In this document: positions 1 through 9,717 of the stretch, piece after piece
Numbering within the stretch: position 1 is the stretch's first letter
Layout of the letters: each line of letters begins with the position of its first letter
Assembly (NCBI RefSeq): GCF_025210435.1
Contig: NZ_JAOART010000020.1
Span: 1-40,574 of the forward strand
DNA from: Anaeromicrobium sp.
Lineage (GTDB): Bacteria > Bacillota > Clostridia > Peptostreptococcales > Thermotaleaceae
Direction: 5' to 3'
DNA length: 40,574 bases
The notes under the pieces: model-generated
Told to the model about the DNA's origin: nothing
The model's database searches: none
What the model saw: only the letters and a program-made list of their open reading frames with translations
Made by a program: the position numbers and the translations under genes

Positions 1-1
1 A

Positions 2-817
2 TTAATTCCTACAGGACTTCATCATATATTAAATAGTGTTGTTTGGTTTGTATTTGGAGAATTTAATGGAGCTACAGGAGATTTAGGAAGATTTTTTGCA
101 GGAGATCCAAATGCAGGTGTATTTATGACTGGATTTTTCCCTGTAATGATGTTTGGTCTTCCAGCAGCAGCACTTGCTATGTATACTACAGCTAAAAAAG
201 AAAATAAAAAGGCAGTAGGAGGGGCTTTATTATCTGTAGCATTTACAGCATTTTTAACAGGAATTACAGAACCTATTGAATTTATGTTTATGTTCTTAGC
301 TCCAGGACTCTATGCAATTCATGCAGTATTAACAGGGGTTTCATTGGCTGTGACCAATGTTTTAGGGATTCATCATGGTTTTGGTTTTTCAGCTGGGGCA
401 ATTGACTATGTAGTAAATATGGGATTAGCCACAAAAGGAATGTTATTAATACCTGTAGGTTTAGCATTTTTTGCGGTATACTATGTTATATTTGTTTTTG
501 CAATCAAGAAATTTAATATTAAAACGCCAGGAAGAGAAGAATTAGAGGAAAATGGAGTAGATCTTACAAAGGTAGATGATTTAGATGGATTGGCGAAGGA
601 ATACTTGCTCGCTTTAGGAGGAAAAGAAAATATTGTAGAATTAGATTCTTGTATTACAAGATTGAGACTGACATTAAAGGATGCAGGAATAATTGATGAA
701 AAAGCTCTAAAGGATCTTGGAGCATCAGGGGTACTAAAAATCAATGATAAAAACGTGCAAGTTATTGTAGGAACAAAGGTAGAAGTATTGTCTACTAAAA
801 TGAAGAAGCTGTTATAA
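2..817 (+). CDS. nagE: PTS N-acetylglucosamine transporter EIICB, 3' part (5' end outside window)
   Basis: The reading frame is already open at base 2, so the gene begins upstream of the window. The visible part is the C-terminal half of the membrane EIIC domain, with hydrophobic segments and the family signature GITEPIEFMF. A charged linker follows, then a full EIIB domain with the phosphorylated cysteine in LDSCITRLRL (Cys codon at 650-652). EIIC imports the sugar and EIIB passes phosphate to it, giving GlcNAc-6-phosphate inside the cell. There is no fused EIIA; a separate EIIA gene lies at 2830. The downstream nagA and nagB make GlcNAc the likely substrate; glucose is the main alternative for this PTS family. 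The stop codon lies inside a perfect palindrome (802-827). Confidence 0.9.
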   Translation, partial: LIPTGLHHILNSVVWFVFGEFNGATGDLGRFFAGDPNAGVFMTGFFPVMMFGLPAAALAMYTTAKKENKKAVGGALLSVAFTAFLTGITEPIEFMFMFLAPGLYAIHAVLTGVSLAVTNVLGIHHGFGFSAGAIDYVVNMGLATKGMLLIPVGLAFFAVYYVIFVFAIKKFNIKTPGREELEENGVDLTKVDDLDGLAKEYLLALGGKENIVELDSCITRLRLTLKDAGIIDEKALKDLGASGVLKINDKNVQVIVGTKVEVLSTKMKKLL

Positions 818-827
818 CAGCTTCTTC
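802..827. terminator. 26-bp perfect palindrome spanning the nagE stop codon
   Basis: The last codons of nagE, its TAA stop (815-817) and ten following bases form an uninterrupted self-complementary sequence with arms GAAGAAGCTGTTA and TAACAGCTTCTTC. The RNA could fold into a 10-12 bp hairpin. It is not followed by a strong T run, so it is more likely a partial terminator, an RNA-processing or stability element between nagE and nagA, or a repressor site. Confidence 0.5.
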
Positions 828-912
828 ACTTAATCAATTTATGAATTTAAATAGGTTTGTAAATTTTATAAATGTATTTAACTTCATAGATAAAGAACAA
901 GGAGAGGATCTC

Positions 913-2082
913 ATGAAAGCCATTATCAATGGCAAAATCATTTTACAAGAAAGCATTTTAAATGATTGTATACTTTTATATAACAATAACATTATAGATA
1001 TTGTTAAAGGAAATGATTTAAAGCAAATAGATCATGTAGAGAAAATGATAGATGCAAAAGGAAATTATGTATCTCCTGGATTGATTGATCTTCATATACA
1101 TGGAGCAGCAGGCTTTGATACGATGGATGCCACTTTTGATGCAATAAATTCGATTTCAAAGTCTATTGTTAAAACAGGTGTAACATCCTTTTTACCCACA
1201 ACAATGACTATGTCTAAAAAAGCTATAAAAAAAGCACTAGATAATATCAGAGATTGTATGCATAAAAAATTAGAAGGTGCAAAAGTTTTAGGTGCACATC
1301 TAGAGGGACCTTTTATTAGTGAAAAATATAAAGGGGCTCAAAATGAAAAATATATTATAAAACCTGAGTATGAGCTAGTGAAGCCTTATTTAGATCTATT
1401 AAAAATCATTACCTTTGCGCCGGAAAAAGATGAAAATAACATATTTATAGAGAAGATGAAAAACCATAAAAACATAAGGCTATCTATGGGACATACAGAA
1501 GCTACATTTGAACAAGCATTAAAAGCTATAGATCATAGTATTCATTATGTAACCCATACCTTTAATGGTATGACAGGGCTTCATCATAGAAGTCCTGGGG
1601 TTATAGGAGCATTATTTTCAAGGAAGATATTTTGTGAAATCATTGCAGATAAGATTCATGTTCATAAAGGCTTTTTTCAAGCTTTTATAGATATAAATAA
1701 AAAGGAATTTGTTATTTTAATCACAGATGCTATACGTGCAGGATGTATGCCCTCTGGAGAATATGAATTAGGAGGAAAAAAGGTGATTGTAGATAAAGAA
1801 TCTGCAAGGCTTGAGGATGGAACCCTAGCAGGTAGCATACTTAAGTTAAATGAAGCTGTAAGGAATATTAGAGATCATACAAATTACAAATTAAACGAAA
1901 TAATCAATATGGCAAGCTTGAATCCAGCAAAAGCTATAGGGATGGATCATCAATTAGGAAGCATCCAAAAAGGGAAATGTGCAGATTTAGTTATTTTTGA
2001 TAAAAATATGAATGTGATAAATACCATAATAGATGGAAATATTGTATATGAGGTGAACACACATGAGGATCATTTGCGTTGA
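913..2082 (+). CDS. nagA: N-acetylglucosamine-6-phosphate deacetylase
   Basis: This cytoplasmic amidohydrolase removes acetate from GlcNAc-6-P to give glucosamine-6-P. Family motifs are in order: the metal-binding LIDLHIHGAAGFDTMD, then HLEGPF with its metal-ligand Glu, GHTEA, THTFNGMTGLHHRSPG, the catalytic Asp in LITDAIRAG, and the C-terminal GSIQKGKCADLVIFD closing the TIM barrel. The start chosen is ATG 913, 389 aa, with GGAGAGG at 901-907. An in-frame ATG at 841 would add 24 residues unlike the family and lacks a ribosome site. The 3' end overlaps nagB by 20 bases, which indicates translational coupling. Confidence 0.95.
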   Translation: MKAIINGKIILQESILNDCILLYNNNIIDIVKGNDLKQIDHVEKMIDAKGNYVSPGLIDLHIHGAAGFDTMDATFDAINSISKSIVKTGVTSFLPTTMTMSKKAIKKALDNIRDCMHKKLEGAKVLGAHLEGPFISEKYKGAQNEKYIIKPEYELVKPYLDLLKIITFAPEKDENNIFIEKMKNHKNIRLSMGHTEATFEQALKAIDHSIHYVTHTFNGMTGLHHRSPGVIGALFSRKIFCEIIADKIHVHKGFFQAFIDINKKEFVILITDAIRAGCMPSGEYELGGKKVIVDKESARLEDGTLAGSILKLNEAVRNIRDHTNYKLNEIINMASLNPAKAIGMDHQLGSIQKGKCADLVIFDKNMNVINTIIDGNIVYEVNTHEDHLR

Positions 2083-2818
2083 AGATTATAATCAAATGAG
2101 CAAAAAAGCTGCGAACATTGTAGCAAGTCAATTGATTTTAAAACCAAATAGTGTTTTGGGATTAGCTACAGGTGCTACACCCTTAGGAATGTATAGGCAA
2201 CTTGTGAAAACCTATAAAGCTGGGCACATTGATTTTGAAGAAGTGACTACCTTTAATCTAGATGAATATTATGGTCTAAATAAGGAAAATGAACAAAGTT
2301 ACTATTATTATATGTATGAGAATTTCTTTCAATATATAAATATAGATATGAAAAAAGTCAATATACCAAATGGTATGGCGAGAGATATTCATAAAGAATC
2401 TTTAGAATATGAAAGAAAGATTAGAAAATGTGGGGGCGTGGATTTGCAAGTACTGGGAATTGGTAGAAATGGACATATAGGATTTAATGAACCAGATATA
2501 AAGTTTGAAGCCCTTACTCATATGGTAAAATTAGATGAACAGACAATACAGGATAATTCAAGATTTTTTGATTCCATAGAAGATGTACCTACAAAAGCTA
2601 TAAGTATGGGAATAAAAACCATTATGCACGCAAAAAAGATATTACTTTTAGCAAGTGGTAAAGAAAAAGCAGAAGCTATTTATGGCGCGATTTATGGAAA
2701 AATAACCCCTGAACTTCCTGCATCTGTTTTACAATTGCATCCTGATGTAGTTTTTGTTATGGATCAAGATGCTGCATCAAAATTAGATTTAGAAAAATTA
2801 AAGGAAGAATACTTGTAG
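2063..2818 (+). CDS. nagB: glucosamine-6-phosphate deaminase
   Basis: The enzyme converts glucosamine-6-P to fructose-6-P and ammonia, feeding glycolysis. At 251 aa it has the usual bacterial length without the long C-terminal allosteric extension. Visible motifs are LGLATGATPLGMY (phosphate loop), TFNLDEYYGL (catalytic Asp region) and GIGRNGHIGFNEP (active-site loop with the general-base His). The ATG overlaps the end of nagA, and a GAGGTGAAC ribosome site lies inside nagA. The EIIA gene starts 11 bases after the stop, so nagE-nagA-nagB-EIIA form one sugar-uptake and catabolism operon. Confidence 0.96.
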   Translation: MRIICVEDYNQMSKKAANIVASQLILKPNSVLGLATGATPLGMYRQLVKTYKAGHIDFEEVTTFNLDEYYGLNKENEQSYYYYMYENFFQYINIDMKKVNIPNGMARDIHKESLEYERKIRKCGGVDLQVLGIGRNGHIGFNEPDIKFEALTHMVKLDEQTIQDNSRFFDSIEDVPTKAISMGIKTIMHAKKILLLASGKEKAEAIYGAIYGKITPELPASVLQLHPDVVFVMDQDAASKLDLEKLKEEYL

Positions 2819-2829
2819 GAGGATGAAAA

Positions 2830-3303
2830 ATGTTTAACTTTTTTAATAGAAATAAGGAAATCGTATTAAAAGCTCCTTTTGAAGGAAAAATAGTAGATAT
2901 TGAAGAAGTGAGTGATCCTGTTTTTTCAAGTAAAATGCTTGGAGAGGGTGTAGCTATAAAACCTACTAGTAATACGGCGGTTGCTCCTTGTGATGGAGAA
3001 ATCACGCAAATATTTCCTACAAATCATGCTTTTGGAATAACTACAAAGGAAGGGTTGGAAATACTAGTTCATATTGGAATAGATACAGTAAATTTAAAAG
3101 GGGAAGGCTTTAAAAGACTTGTAGAAGTAGGAACGAATGTAAAAAAGGGAACAGCCATTATTGAAGTTGATTTAGAATATATAAAGCAATCAGGAAAAGA
3201 AAGTATAACGCCTGTTGTGATTACGAATATGGATCAAGTAGAAAGAATAGATAAAAATTTAAATGATCGTGAAGAAATTTTAAAAATAAAAATAAAAAAA
3301 TAA
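2830..3303 (+). CDS. PTS glucose-family EIIA component
   Basis: This is a single-domain EIIA of the glucose superfamily, 157 aa, the normal size. It shows the fold's typical run from APFEGKIVDIEEVSDPVF through GEGVAIKP to EILVHIGIDTVNLKGEGF, where the His of VHIGIDT is the phosphorylated residue. It takes phosphate from HPr and passes it to EIIB. Because the upstream EIICB (2-817) has no EIIA of its own, this gene probably completes that transporter, though it could also serve other EIICB proteins. The start has AGGAGGATG just upstream. A strong terminator follows. Confidence 0.92.
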   Translation: MFNFFNRNKEIVLKAPFEGKIVDIEEVSDPVFSSKMLGEGVAIKPTSNTAVAPCDGEITQIFPTNHAFGITTKEGLEILVHIGIDTVNLKGEGFKRLVEVGTNVKKGTAIIEVDLEYIKQSGKESITPVVITNMDQVERIDKNLNDREEILKIKIKK

Positions 3304-3313
3304 AAAGCTATAG

Positions 3314-3359
3314 AAATCACCTTTTGTAACGTATAAGTATGAAGAAGGTGATTTTTTTT
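3314..3359 (+). terminator. Rho-independent terminator of the nag operon
   Basis: Arms AAATCACCTT and AAGGTGATTT pair across a 15-base loop and run into eight T residues, 13 bases after the EIIA stop. The arm sequence resembles that of the dispersed repeat hairpins at 17.1, 25.7, 30.4 and 39.4 kb. Confidence 0.9.
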
Positions 3360-3739
3360 GTTAAGAGAAAAATTTTTAACTTATGCTGAATGAATTTATT
3401 TATGGATCAGGATTGTTTTTTTTTGTATATGAGTAGTTTTATATGACAAAAAAATACATAAAAATGTATAGAATATAAAAATAATACTTAATTATATTTT
3501 TTTTATACAAGATAATTGATTATTTATTCGAAAAATGATAATATTGGATCTGTGGAAAAATATTGTAAAAAATGTTATTTAAAACAAATATTTATATTTT
3601 TATACAATTATATAAAATGTTTATTTTATAAATTTGATTTGAATTTTAAAGAGAATAAATATTGGTACCTCTTGAGATTTAGATATGTAAGGAAATAAGC
3701 ATTTCACAATAAATTATACATTAAATAGGGGGCTAATTT
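3360..3739. other. 380-bp AT-rich intergenic region
   Basis: This stretch is very AT-rich and holds no gene that can be supported. A 60-codon open frame at 3516-3698 has no ribosome site and a composition that reflects base bias. It must contain the promoter of the downstream peptidase, but no single -35/-10 pair stands out. Confidence 0.5.
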
Positions 3740-6322
3740 ATGAAAAAAAATGTATCTATTGTATTAATTTTAACCTTAATACTTTCATCAGCATTAGTGG
3801 TATCCGCTGTAGATGATCTAAAATCATCAACTAAGACTGTCAGTAAAGAAATGATTAGTATGAATAATCTTGGACTACTTCAATGGGATAATCAAAAATT
3901 TACGACTCAATATGCAGCAAAGCAGCCAACTAGAATGGATATGGCAGTTATACTTTTAAGATTACAAGGAATTGAAGAAGAAGCAAAATCTTTTACAGGA
4001 ACAGAGAATTTTTTAGATTCAAAATTAGTAACTAGGATAGAAGATAAGAACATACTTGCTTATATAAAGAAAAATCCTAAAACATGTTTACTTGTAGATG
4101 ATGAGGAGCATTTCAGACCTAATCAACAGATAAAAGAACAGGAATTTTATAAGATTATTGTTAAATTACTTGGATATGAGGAAAATGTTGATTTTATAAA
4201 CGAAGATGTAATAAAGTTTGCAAAATCAATTGAACTTAATCCTTCTGGAACAAATATATTTACAAATGATGACCTTGCTAAAGGACTTAATGATTGCTTA
4301 AAATCAAAAACAAAGAGTGGTCGTGAGTACTTTGAAGTTTTGTTAGAATCTGGATTTATGCGTGATTATAATACAAATAAGGAAGTACCAGAAGTACTTG
4401 TATTTGATGGAAAAACTCAGCCTATATTTAAATACAAGGATGTTATTTATGAAAAAGTATATGTGGAATCGCCCCAGGATACAGATCTTGATGGAAAACG
4501 TGATTTGATAGGGGTATGGATTAAAAGACCTGCTGAAACTGAAAAAGGAATGAAAGTTCCAGCTATATTTGAAGCAAGTCCATATCGTTGTGGAACAAAT
4601 GATGATTTATATGTGACTCATAATGTGGATGTAGATTTAAAGGTAAGCCCACAGAGCAATAAAACTTATGACGATATAAAATATGTACCTAAGGAAAAAA
4701 AATTACCTGCTCCGAGAAAGGTTATGGGCAAAGCCAAAGATGCAAAGGTTGAGCCTTTTGATTTTGGAGGTTGGTATGATTATTTTTTACCACGTGGATA
4801 TGCAGTAGTATTTTCAGGGGGAATAGGAACATTAGGATCTGAGGGGATTACGACTTGTGGTTCAGTTGATGAAACCATATCAACTGTTGCTGTAATAGAT
4901 TGGTTAAATGGAAGAACTAAAGCATTTACAAATAAAACGGATAATATAGAAGTTCGCCCATACTGGTGCACAGGAAATGTAGGTATGTCAGGGCGCTCAT
5001 ACAGAGGAACATTGCCTATAGCTGCAGCAGCAACAGGAGTAGAAGGTTTAAGAACAATAGTTCCTATAGCAGCAATAAGTAATTGGTATGATTACTATAG
5101 ATCAAATGGGGTATGTGTTCCAGCAGCTGGTTGGCAAGGAGATGATGCTGATTTGCTTGCAATATATTGTATGAGTAGAATGTTAGATCCTAAGGATTAT
5201 GCAAAAGTAAGACAATTATTTGAAAAAAACATGAAACAGATGATGATAGATGAGGATCGTGCTACCGGTGATTATAATACTTTTTGGGATGAGCGTAATT
5301 ATTTAAATAATGCAGATAAAATAAAAGCCAGTGTATTTATTGTACATGGTCTTAATGACTGGAATGTAAAAACGAAACAATTTGATGGATTGTGGAAAAA
5401 GCTTGAAGAGAATAATGTACCTCGCAAAATCATTTTACATCAAGGTGCACATATGAGTATAAATAATTTGGCAGGAATAGATTTTAATGACACAATCAAT
5501 AGATGGTTTGATTATTGGCTTTATAATATAGACAATCAAGCAATGAAACATATTCCTACGGCAACTATACAAAATAATATAGATCTAAAGTGGGAGTCCT
5601 TTGACAATTGGCCTGTGAAAGCAGAAAATACTAAACTTTATCTTGATAATGAAGATGGATTAGGTAAATTAAACTTTAGTTCGGTTAAAAAAGGAGTAAA
5701 AGAAAAATTTATTGATGATTTATCCTTATCTGAATTTGATAGGAAGAATCCAGATTTTTCAAAATGGCTAGATACAATAGTAAAAAATCCTCAAAGCAAA
5801 CGACCTGACCGTTTGTGTTATGTAAGTAAAGATCTTACAAAGGATATAAGAATAAGCGGAACTGTAAATGTTACCATTAAAGCTTCTATAAATCAGCCTA
5901 CTGCAAATATAAGTGCGATGCTTGTGGATTATGGTTCTGAATACAGACCTACAACGGAAACAGAAGTTATAGTTCCAAATGGAATTGTATATGGAGGTAA
6001 CGCAGGTTCAGAAGATATCATCAATTTTATTACGAGCAAGGAAAAGACAGATTATAAAGTTATTTCTCGTGGGTGGATGGATGCACAAAATCGTTTGGAA
6101 AACTATTGTGTAAGTCCTATAAAACCTGGACAAGAATATACCTTTAAGCTAGATATGCAGCCTATGGATTATACTGTTAAAAAAGGTCATAAACTTGGTT
6201 TAATCATATTATCTACAGATGCTGAATGTACAATAAGACCTTTGAAAGTTACAAACTTTATATTTAATACAAGTGAAAGCTTTATTGAAATTCCAGTTGC
6301 AAATGGTATGAATAAATGGTAA
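3740..6322 (+). CDS. secreted S15-family X-prolyl dipeptidyl-peptidase-like hydrolase with SLH-like N-terminus
   Basis: The 860-aa protein starts with a signal peptide (MKKNVSIVLILTLILSSALVVSA). Residues ~35-205 resemble degenerate S-layer-homology repeats (TRMDMAVILLRLQGIEEEAKSF, then EQEFYKIIVKLLGYEE). The alpha/beta-hydrolase domain of the S15/CocE family begins near residue 230. The nucleophile is Ser420 in MSGRSYRGT, the acid Asp540 in VHGLNDWN and the base His571 in QGAH. The C-terminal third is the beta-rich PepX C domain. It probably removes X-Pro dipeptides from peptides outside the cell. Exact specificity (X-Pro peptidase or acylase/esterase) is inferred. GGGGG precedes the ATG by about 8 bases. 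It appears to be a single-gene unit. Confidence 0.85.
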   Translation: MKKNVSIVLILTLILSSALVVSAVDDLKSSTKTVSKEMISMNNLGLLQWDNQKFTTQYAAKQPTRMDMAVILLRLQGIEEEAKSFTGTENFLDSKLVTRIEDKNILAYIKKNPKTCLLVDDEEHFRPNQQIKEQEFYKIIVKLLGYEENVDFINEDVIKFAKSIELNPSGTNIFTNDDLAKGLNDCLKSKTKSGREYFEVLLESGFMRDYNTNKEVPEVLVFDGKTQPIFKYKDVIYEKVYVESPQDTDLDGKRDLIGVWIKRPAETEKGMKVPAIFEASPYRCGTNDDLYVTHNVDVDLKVSPQSNKTYDDIKYVPKEKKLPAPRKVMGKAKDAKVEPFDFGGWYDYFLPRGYAVVFSGGIGTLGSEGITTCGSVDETISTVAVIDWLNGRTKAFTNKTDNIEVRPYWCTGNVGMSGRSYRGTLPIAAAATGVEGLRTIVPIAAISNWYDYYRSNGVCVPAAGWQGDDADLLAIYCMSRMLDPKDYAKVRQLFEKNMKQMMIDEDRATGDYNTFWDERNYLNNADKIKASVFIVHGLNDWNVKTKQFDGLWKKLEENNVPRKIILHQGAHMSINNLAGIDFNDTINRWFDYWLYNIDNQAMKHIPTATIQNNIDLKWESFDNWPVKAENTKLYLDNEDGLGKLNFSSVKKGVKEKFIDDLSLSEFDRKNPDFSKWLDTIVKNPQSKRPDRLCYVSKDLTKDIRISGTVNVTIKASINQPTANISAMLVDYGSEYRPTTETEVIVPNGIVYGGNAGSEDIINFITSKEKTDYKVISRGWMDAQNRLENYCVSPIKPGQEYTFKLDMQPMDYTVKKGHKLGLIILSTDAECTIRPLKVTNFIFNTSESFIEIPVANGMNKW

Positions 6323-6358
6323 TAAGTATTGCAAAAACCATAGAAGGAGGTGCTTGAA

Positions 6359-8089
6359 TTGAATGTGAAACAAATGTCAAAGATCTCATTATCTCTTAAA
6401 GTTAAAATTATTTTAATAACATCCATGATTATAATGCTATCAAGTAGTATTATGGGTTGGATATTTTATAATAATACGTATTTACATACGACAAAGCTAT
6501 TACAAGAAGAGGCTCTGAATATTGCAAAATCAGCTAATATGATAATTGATGGCAATGAATTTGAAAAACTTTCAAAATCTTTAAATCCCAAGGATCCATT
6601 TTACATCAATACAAGAAATAAATTGCAAAAATTAAATACCAGTATAGGGAATGGTATGTTATATGCAATTGTATCAAATGATTCTGAGAATTATACATAT
6701 GTAGTTGATGGAAGTGCAACTGTAGAAATAGGATATGAACAAAAAAAATCTGATTTTGCGAAAGAGGTTGAAATGGCTTTTCAAACAGGGAAGGCATATA
6801 CAAGTAAACCATATTATGTTGAAACCTTTAAAAAATATTACATATCAGCTTTTGTACCAATAGTAAACGCATCTAATAAAGTAGTGGGTGTAATGGAATA
6901 TGACTTCGAAGGTAAAGAGCTTTCTCAAAAGATCAATGAATTAAAGATGATAATCCTTTTAAGTATGGTTGGGATCATTGTAATTTCCATAATAATAAAC
7001 TCAATTGCGCTAAAGATCATGTTTAGACCAATAAATAAACTTGTAGAAGCAATAAACACCATCGCTAATGGAGATTTAACTTTATCCATTGATACCTCAA
7101 GAAAGGATGAAATAGGAAATATTAATATAGCTTTAAGTAAAACAGTAGCTTCTTTAAGAGATATGGTAGAAAAGATCAAAGTATCTTGTACAAAAGTTAC
7201 AGAAGCATCCCAGGGGATATTGATCAGTTCGTCAGATACATCAAAGGCTTCAGAGGAAGTGGCTATATCTACCAATGAAATTTCATCTATATCTAATGAG
7301 CAAGTTATACAGACACAAAAAGTTAAAGATGTTTTAAATAAATTAGATGCTGATATCCAAAATGTTTTTAGTCAAATAAAGGATACGAATAAAATCGCAT
7401 ATAAAACATTAGAAGATGCTAATAATGGAACAGAGGTAGTCAAAGATACGAACAAAAAAATAGATCAAATTGAAGAAAGTATTCATAATGCAAATCTAGT
7501 GGTTACAGATTTAACACAGAATATGAGCAAAATACAAGGGATACTTACAACAATATCAAGTATTGCAGAGCAAACAAACCTTCTTGCACTTAATGCAGCT
7601 ATAGAGGCTGCAAGAGCAGGAGAAAATGGACGAGGATTTGCAGTCGTTGCAGATGAAGTTAGAAAGCTTGCTGTAGAATCAAATACAGCAGCTAGTGAAA
7701 TCGTAGCAATTATTACGTTTATGAATGAAGAAACAAATAAAGTTTTACAAGCTATTACAACTAGTATCAATAGAACACGGGAAGGGAAAGAATATACAGA
7801 TCATGTAAGCAATACATTTGAAATAATAAAAAATTCAAATGTAACGATAGAAAATAAAACAGTTGAAACAGAAAACTCGGCTAGTAAAATAGTATCAAGT
7901 ATTGCTAATATAAATGAAAATATGAATGAAATTGAAAAAGTATCAAAAATTATCGATTCAAATACTAGAAATTTAGCATCATCAACTGAAGAAGAAATGG
8001 CATCAGCGGAGGAGTTAAAGGTTATGTCTGAAGTCCTTAATAGAGAAGCTAAAATATTAAATGGATGTATTTCTAAATTTAGAATTTAA
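6359..8089 (+). CDS. methyl-accepting chemotaxis protein
   Basis: This transmembrane chemoreceptor has a first membrane helix at residues ~15-37, then an extracellular sensor of about 150 residues that looks Cache-like ([18 protein letters not shown]...). A second helix ([22 protein letters not shown]) follows, then a HAMP linker ([21 protein letters not shown]) and a long coiled-coil signalling domain. The CheA/CheW-binding hairpin [21 protein letters not shown] is almost invariant. Ligand unknown. A GAAGGAGG ribosome site at 6343-6350 makes TTG 6359 the best start, since a GTG at 6350 overlaps that site. The gene begins 37 bases after the peptidase, so the two may be co-transcribed, which would fit peptide sensing (inference). 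Confidence 0.93.
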   Translation: MNVKQMSKISLSLKVKIILITSMIIMLSSSIMGWIFYNNTYLHTTKLLQEEALNIAKSANMIIDGNEFEKLSKSLNPKDPFYINTRNKLQKLNTSIGNGMLYAIVSNDSENYTYVVDGSATVEIGYEQKKSDFAKEVEMAFQTGKAYTSKPYYVETFKKYYISAFVPIVNASNKVVGVMEYDFEGKELSQKINELKMIILLSMVGIIVISIIINSIALKIMFRPINKLVEAINTIANGDLTLSIDTSRKDEIGNINIALSKTVASLRDMVEKIKVSCTKVTEASQGILISSSDTSKASEEVAISTNEISSISNEQVIQTQKVKDVLNKLDADIQNVFSQIKDTNKIAYKTLEDANNGTEVVKDTNKKIDQIEESIHNANLVVTDLTQNMSKIQGILTTISSIAEQTNLLALNAAIEAARAGENGRGFAVVADEVRKLAVESNTAASEIVAIITFMNEETNKVLQAITTSINRTREGKEYTDHVSNTFEIIKNSNVTIENKTVETENSASKIVSSIANINENMNEIEKVSKIIDSNTRNLASSTEEEMASAEELKVMSEVLNREAKILNGCISKFRI

Positions 8090-8155
8090 GAGATGGAATT
8101 TAATGATTAGTTGTAGGACATGAGGATCGTTATTAAAATTATATAAGAAAACAAG

Positions 8156-8196
8156 AAATCATCCCAAAGAAAGATATCTGAATGGGATGATTTTTT
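8156..8196 (+). terminator. Rho-independent terminator after the chemoreceptor
   Basis: Arms AAATCATCCCA and TGGGATGATTT pair and end in a run of T (8191-8196), 67 bases after the stop codon. Confidence 0.88.
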
Positions 8197-8256
8197 GGAT
8201 ATATAAAGTTTTACAAATGACTGTAAGGATTTTAACCGTATAAAGCTAGAGTTACT

Positions 8257-8284
8257 TTGAAAAACAATAAAAATAAGATATAAT
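8257..8284 (+). promoter_or_regulatory. probable sigma-A promoter of tldD-tldE
   Basis: TTGAAA (8257-8262) and TATAAT (8279-8284) are separated by 16 bases, 42 bases before the tldD ATG. An AAGGGAGG ribosome site follows. Confidence 0.65.
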
Positions 8285-8325
8285 TCTTAATAGAATATGA
8301 AAATATTGCCAAGGGAGGTTCAGAT

Positions 8326-9717
8326 ATGTTAAATAAGTTGATTATAGAAGATGTATTATATAGTGCTTTAGCTACAGGGGGAGATTTTGCTGAAGTATTT
8401 GTAGAGGATAAATTTAATACAGCTCTTAATATGGTAGGAGGTAAAATTGAAAATGCCATATCAGGGAGGGATTATGGTGTAGGAATCAGAATATTTTATG
8501 GAACAAATAGCATTTATGCTTATACAAATGACTCCTCTAAAGAAAACTTAATAAAAGTAGCTAAAGAAGCAGCTAAGGCAGTGGGTTTTATAAAAAAAGA
8601 TATAACCATGAATTTAATGAAAAATTTCATAAACAATAGCCATTTGATTCAACAATATCCAATAGATACTCATAAATCTAAAAAGGTAGAACTTATGAAA
8701 AAAGCTTATTATAGTGCAAAAGAATATGACAATATTATTTCTCAAGTAAAAGTAAGATATATGGATGAAGACCAAAAGGTCCTTATAGCCAATTCTGAAG
8801 GACTATTTGTTCAAGATAGAAGAGTAAGAACTAGAACAGCAATCAATGCAGTGGCTTCTAAAGATGGTGAGATGCAATCAGGAAATTGTGCACCAGGGGC
8901 CCACATGGGATTTGAGTTTTATGAAAAAATAAACATTGAAGATTGTGCTAAAGAAGCAGCAAGGATTGCAAAAACAATGGTAAATGCACAATATTGTCCT
9001 AGTGGAAAAATGCCTGTAGTAATAGACAATGGTTTTGGTGGAGTATTATTTCATGAAGCTTGTGGTCATGGGCTAGAAGCAACATCTGTTGCCAAAGGAA
9101 CCTCTGTATTTGCAGGAAAAATAGGTCAAAAAATTGCATCAGATGTAGTAACAGCTATAGATGATGGAACTATTTTAAATGCATGGGGTTCTCAAAATAT
9201 AGATGATGAAGGAATAGCCATGAGGAAAAATGTGTTGATTGAAAATGGAATATTAAAGGGATATATGATAGACAAGTTAAATGGAATAAAAATGGGTATG
9301 AGAAGTACGGGTTCAGGGAGAAGACAATCTTATAAGTATGCACCTACATCAAGAATGACAAATACCTATATACAAAATGGCAAGTCCACCTTTAAAGAAA
9401 TCATAGAGGGAACAGAATATGGATTATATGCTAAAAAAATGGGAGGTGGCTCTGTTAATCCAGCCACAGGAGATTTTAACTTTGCAGTGATGGAAGGGTA
9501 TATCATAAGAAATGGAAAGATATGTGAACCCGTAAGAGGAGCAACTTTAATAGGGAATGGACCTGAAACGTTAAAGAAAATAGATAGGGTAGGAAATAAT
9601 TTAGCACATGGGCAAGGCATGTGTGGTTCATCTAGTGGCTCTATACCTGTAAATGTAGGGCAGCCTGTAATAAGAGTTGAAGCTATGACTGTAGGAGGAA
9701 GAAAGGAGGAAGAATAA
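8326..9717 (+). CDS. tldD: TldD metalloprotease subunit
   Basis: This is the zinc-bearing subunit of the TldD/TldE heterodimer, a cytoplasmic protease that trims unfolded peptides and processes microcin- or RiPP-like precursors in other bacteria. The zinc motif HExxxH is present as HEACGHGLE (His243, Glu244, His248), and a third ligand is expected in the Cys-rich C-terminal stretch around GMCGSSSGSIPVNVGQP. At 463 aa it is of normal size. The stop overlaps the start of the next gene by one base (TAATG), so the two subunits are translationally coupled. No RiPP precursor or modifying enzyme is nearby, so a housekeeping role is more likely. Confidence 0.93.
   Translation: MLNKLIIEDVLYSALATGGDFAEVFVEDKFNTALNMVGGKIENAISGRDYGVGIRIFYGTNSIYAYTNDSSKENLIKVAKEAAKAVGFIKKDITMNLMKNFINNSHLIQQYPIDTHKSKKVELMKKAYYSAKEYDNIISQVKVRYMDEDQKVLIANSEGLFVQDRRVRTRTAINAVASKDGEMQSGNCAPGAHMGFEFYEKINIEDCAKEAARIAKTMVNAQYCPSGKMPVVIDNGFGGVLFHEACGHGLEATSVAKGTSVFAGKIGQKIASDVVTAIDDGTILNAWGSQNIDDEGIAMRKNVLIENGILKGYMIDKLNGIKMGMRSTGSGRRQSYKYAPTSRMTNTYIQNGKSTFKEIIEGTEYGLYAKKMGGGSVNPATGDFNFAVMEGYIIRNGKICEPVRGATLIGNGPETLKKIDRVGNNLAHGQGMCGSSSGSIPVNVGQPVIRVEAMTVGGRKEEE

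Noticed and set aside
3516-3698. 60-codon open frame before the S15 peptidase
   Set aside because: No ribosome site, extreme AT-driven composition (many Lys, Tyr, Phe), no recognisable family.
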